The position numbers and the translations under genes are program-made. Of a DNA stretch of 7,442 nt, positions 5,731-7,442 are shown piece after piece; position 1 is the stretch's first letter, and each line of letters begins with the position of its first letter. The notes under the pieces are model-generated. The model saw only the letters and a program-made list of their open reading frames with translations, did no database searches and was not told the origin of the DNA. Source of the DNA: Desulfuromonadaceae bacterium (GTDB taxonomy: Bacteria; Desulfobacterota; Desulfuromonadia; Desulfuromonadales; SZUA-540); assembly GCA_003250235.1 (NCBI GenBank), contig QKGY01000330.1, positions 1-7,442 on the forward strand, given 5' to 3'.

Positions 5731-7442
5731 TCAACGGAGATCCTCGAGATCGAGTTTGAAAAAATCTTTGGCGGACGGTTTCTTCTCATCGAGAGCATAA
5801 CGATTGGGAGCCGTTCCCGGGGCAAAAACCTCGATATAGGAATCCGGATTGTCTTCGATAGCCAACAGGCCTGTTTGCGGATCCACGGGGCGGAATTCCA
5901 TGTCGTCCGGTATGGCAAAGTCGCGAGGAGGCAGGGTAGAGACGGCCTCCTGCATGAAACTGACCCAGGCCGGAGAGGCCGCCCGCGATCCCGTCTCTTT
6001 GTCTCCCAGGGGACGCTCCTGGTCGTATCCCACCCAGGATACGGCGACCAGTTGAGGAACAAACCCGACGAACCAGGCATCCTTGAGATCGTTGGTGGTG
6101 CCTGTTTTGCCGGCAACCGGACGGCCAAGGGCCTTGGCGCGCCACCCCGTTCCCTTTTGTACGACACTCTCCATCATGTTGGTGATCAGGTAGGCCGTTT
6201 CCGGAGAAATGACGCGTTCAGGGGATTGGCGGATGAGCCGCTGTCCTTCCTGGGGGCCTTCGGGAAAATCGGCAGGATCGATGGACTCAAGGATGTGCCC
6301 CTGGCGATCGGCCACCTGGGTGATATAGGTGGGTTTGACGCGAACCCCCCCATTGGCAAATACGGTATAGGCGCTCGCCAGCTCGAAAGGGGTCAGGGCC
6401 GAAGAACCGAGGGCGAGGGTGAGGTCGCGGGTAATGGGAGACTGAATGCCGAGTTTGCCGATATAGTTGGCCGCATAGCCGACGCCAATGTCCTCCAGGA
6501 TTTTGATGGTGATAACATTGTGAGAGTGGGTCAGCGCATCGCGCATCGTAACGGCGCCGTAAAACTTTTCAGTGTAGTTCTTCGGTTTCCAGGATGTTTC
6601 CTCGCCGGTTTCACTGGTTTCTTTGTAGATAATCGGCGTATCGAAAATAATCGAGGCCGGCGTGTATCCCTTGTCCAGTGCGGCTGCATAGATCAGCGGC
6701 TTGATGGCCGAGCCGGGTAGGCGCCTGGCCTGCAGCACGCGATTGAACTGACTTTGAGAAAAGTCGTACCCGCCGACCATGGCCTTGACCTGCCCGGTGT
6801 GGGGTTCCAACGCGACGATGGCTCCCTGGGCTTCAGGGTCCTGTTCCAGGCCCAGAAGATACTCCCCGCTATCGAGGCGTTTTTGAATGCTGACCTGCAG
6901 AACCGACCCGCGAGGCAGAAGGGTCGTTCCGCCCGCGGAATTTCCTTTGGGTGGGGTGTCCCGTGAAACAACGCGTATAGGCGAAGCCCAGGTCAGAGAC
7001 TTGAGCGGAATAGACCCCTTATCGTTTCCGATACGGATCGATAGGGCCTCCGCGGTATTGCCGGTGAGAACGCCTTCGGTCACATCCCCTTCAGACAGCG
7101 GCGACTCTTCGAAGCCTTTGACCTGTTCGGAAAAAAAGGCCTCTTCTTCGCTTTGGGCGAGAACGCGCAGAGGACCCCGGTATCCGAGACGTTTGTCGTG
7201 CTCGCGCAGATTGTCTCTGACGGCTTTTTGCGCGGCCTGCTGCATCTTCAGATTCATCGTGGTGTGAACCTGAAGCCCGCCGGTATAGAGCACCTCCTTG
7301 CCATAGGTGTCTTCGAGATATCTACGAACCTGTTCGGTAAAATAGGCGGCGTCGGCGATGAAGGAATTGACGCGGGGCTTGATGGACAAGGGAGTATCGA
7401 GGGCTTCCGCGGCCTGCGCCTCGGTAATGTATCCCTCATCTA
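5731..7442 (-). CDS. mrcA: Class A penicillin-binding protein, PBP1A type, 5'-truncated by the window
   Basis: The C-terminal 569 residues of a bifunctional peptidoglycan synthase are encoded here. The frame is open to the window edge (DEGYITEAQAAEAL), so the TTG at 7389 is not the true start. The membrane anchor and nearly all of the glycosyltransferase (GT51) domain lie beyond 7442. The linker AAYFTEQVRRYLEDTYGKEV followed by YTGGLQVHTT is typical of PBP1A. An OB-like domain follows at 7389-strand residues of about 105-175 (bases roughly 7075-6865). The transpeptidase has SAIK, with the acylated Ser at bases 6711-6709; SHN, with its Ser at 6525-6523; and KTGT at 6108-6097. All three motifs are intact, so it should cross-link peptidoglycan in the periplasm and bind beta-lactams. 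The C-terminal tail ends in EKKPSAKDFFKLDLEDLR. The gene converges on nth across a shared terminator. The symbol follows E. coli usage; ponA is an equivalent name. Confidence 0.95.
   Translation of the reverse strand, partial: DEGYITEAQAAEALDTPLSIKPRVNSFIADAAYFTEQVRRYLEDTYGKEVLYTGGLQVHTTMNLKMQQAAQKAVRDNLREHDKRLGYRGPLRVLAQSEEEAFFSEQVKGFEESPLSEGDVTEGVLTGNTAEALSIRIGNDKGSIPLKSLTWASPIRVVSRDTPPKGNSAGGTTLLPRGSVLQVSIQKRLDSGEYLLGLEQDPEAQGAIVALEPHTGQVKAMVGGYDFSQSQFNRVLQARRLPGSAIKPLIYAAALDKGYTPASIIFDTPIIYKETSETGEETSWKPKNYTEKFYGAVTMRDALTHSHNVITIKILEDIGVGYAANYIGKLGIQSPITRDLTLALGSSALTPFELASAYTVFANGGVRVKPTYITQVADRQGHILESIDPADFPEGPQEGQRLIRQSPERVISPETAYLITNMMESVVQKGTGWRAKALGRPVAGKTGTTNDLKDAWFVGFVPQLVAVSWVGYDQERPLGDKETGSRAASPAWVSFMQEAVSTLPPRDFAIPDDMEFRPVDPQTGLLAIEDNPDSYIEVFAPGTAPNRYALDEKKPSAKDFFKLDLEDLR

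Noticed and set aside
5875..6720. Long + strand open frame (281 codons) opposite the penicillin-binding protein gene
   Set aside because: It lies wholly antisense to a transpeptidase region with all catalytic motifs intact, its product has no recognisable domain, and open antisense frames are common in GC-rich genes.
1..7442. Search for mobile elements, CRISPR arrays, tRNA genes, riboswitches or a new multi-gene system
   Set aside because: No transposase, integrase, repeat-spacer array or tRNA-like cloverleaf was seen, and gaps between genes are at most 84 bases. The contents are ordinary core genes.

Overview
The window holds chromosomal housekeeping DNA from what is most likely a deltaproteobacterium of the Desulfuromonadales/Geobacterales type (Geobacter, Pelobacter and Desulfuromonas relatives). 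This placement is an inference. It rests on the gene order gyrA - membrane-anchored TPR protein - gpsA - secreted cyclophilin, which I associate with the region downstream of gyrB-gyrA near the replication origin in that group, and on the general character of the proteins. No rRNA or other taxonomic marker is present.

Layout. Six genes run on the + strand: the 3' two-thirds of gyrA (1-1728, cut by the window start), a TPR protein of unknown role (1661-2542), gpsA (2554-3555), a periplasmic cyclophilin-type prolyl isomerase (3570-4139), an endonuclease/exonuclease/phosphatase-fold protein with an eroded active site (4195-4929), and nth, endonuclease III (5014-5664). The first four are tightly packed (68-base overlap, then gaps of 11 and 14 bases) and look like one operon. 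Gaps of 55 and 84 bases precede the last two genes, and the second gap carries possible regulatory sequence. A perfect hairpin with A- and T-runs on its two sides (5676-5705) separates nth from a convergent minus-strand gene for a class A penicillin-binding protein of the PBP1A type (5731-7442, 5' end outside the window).

How the genes relate. They serve core functions: DNA supercoiling (GyrA), phospholipid precursor synthesis (GpsA), envelope protein folding (cyclophilin), base-excision repair (Nth) and peptidoglycan synthesis (PBP1A). They do not form one pathway, and nothing resembles a mobile element, CRISPR array, defence island or secondary-metabolism cluster. No stretch longer than about 85 bases lacks a gene.

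I found no new multi-gene system. Three points deserve a second look. The gyrA/TPR overlap encodes an acidic GyrA tail in one frame and a basic membrane-anchor leader in another. The nuclease-fold protein has lost several catalytic residues while keeping an intact frame. A cluster of DnaA-box-like motifs, with two TGGATAA copies 21 bases apart, lies just upstream of nth.
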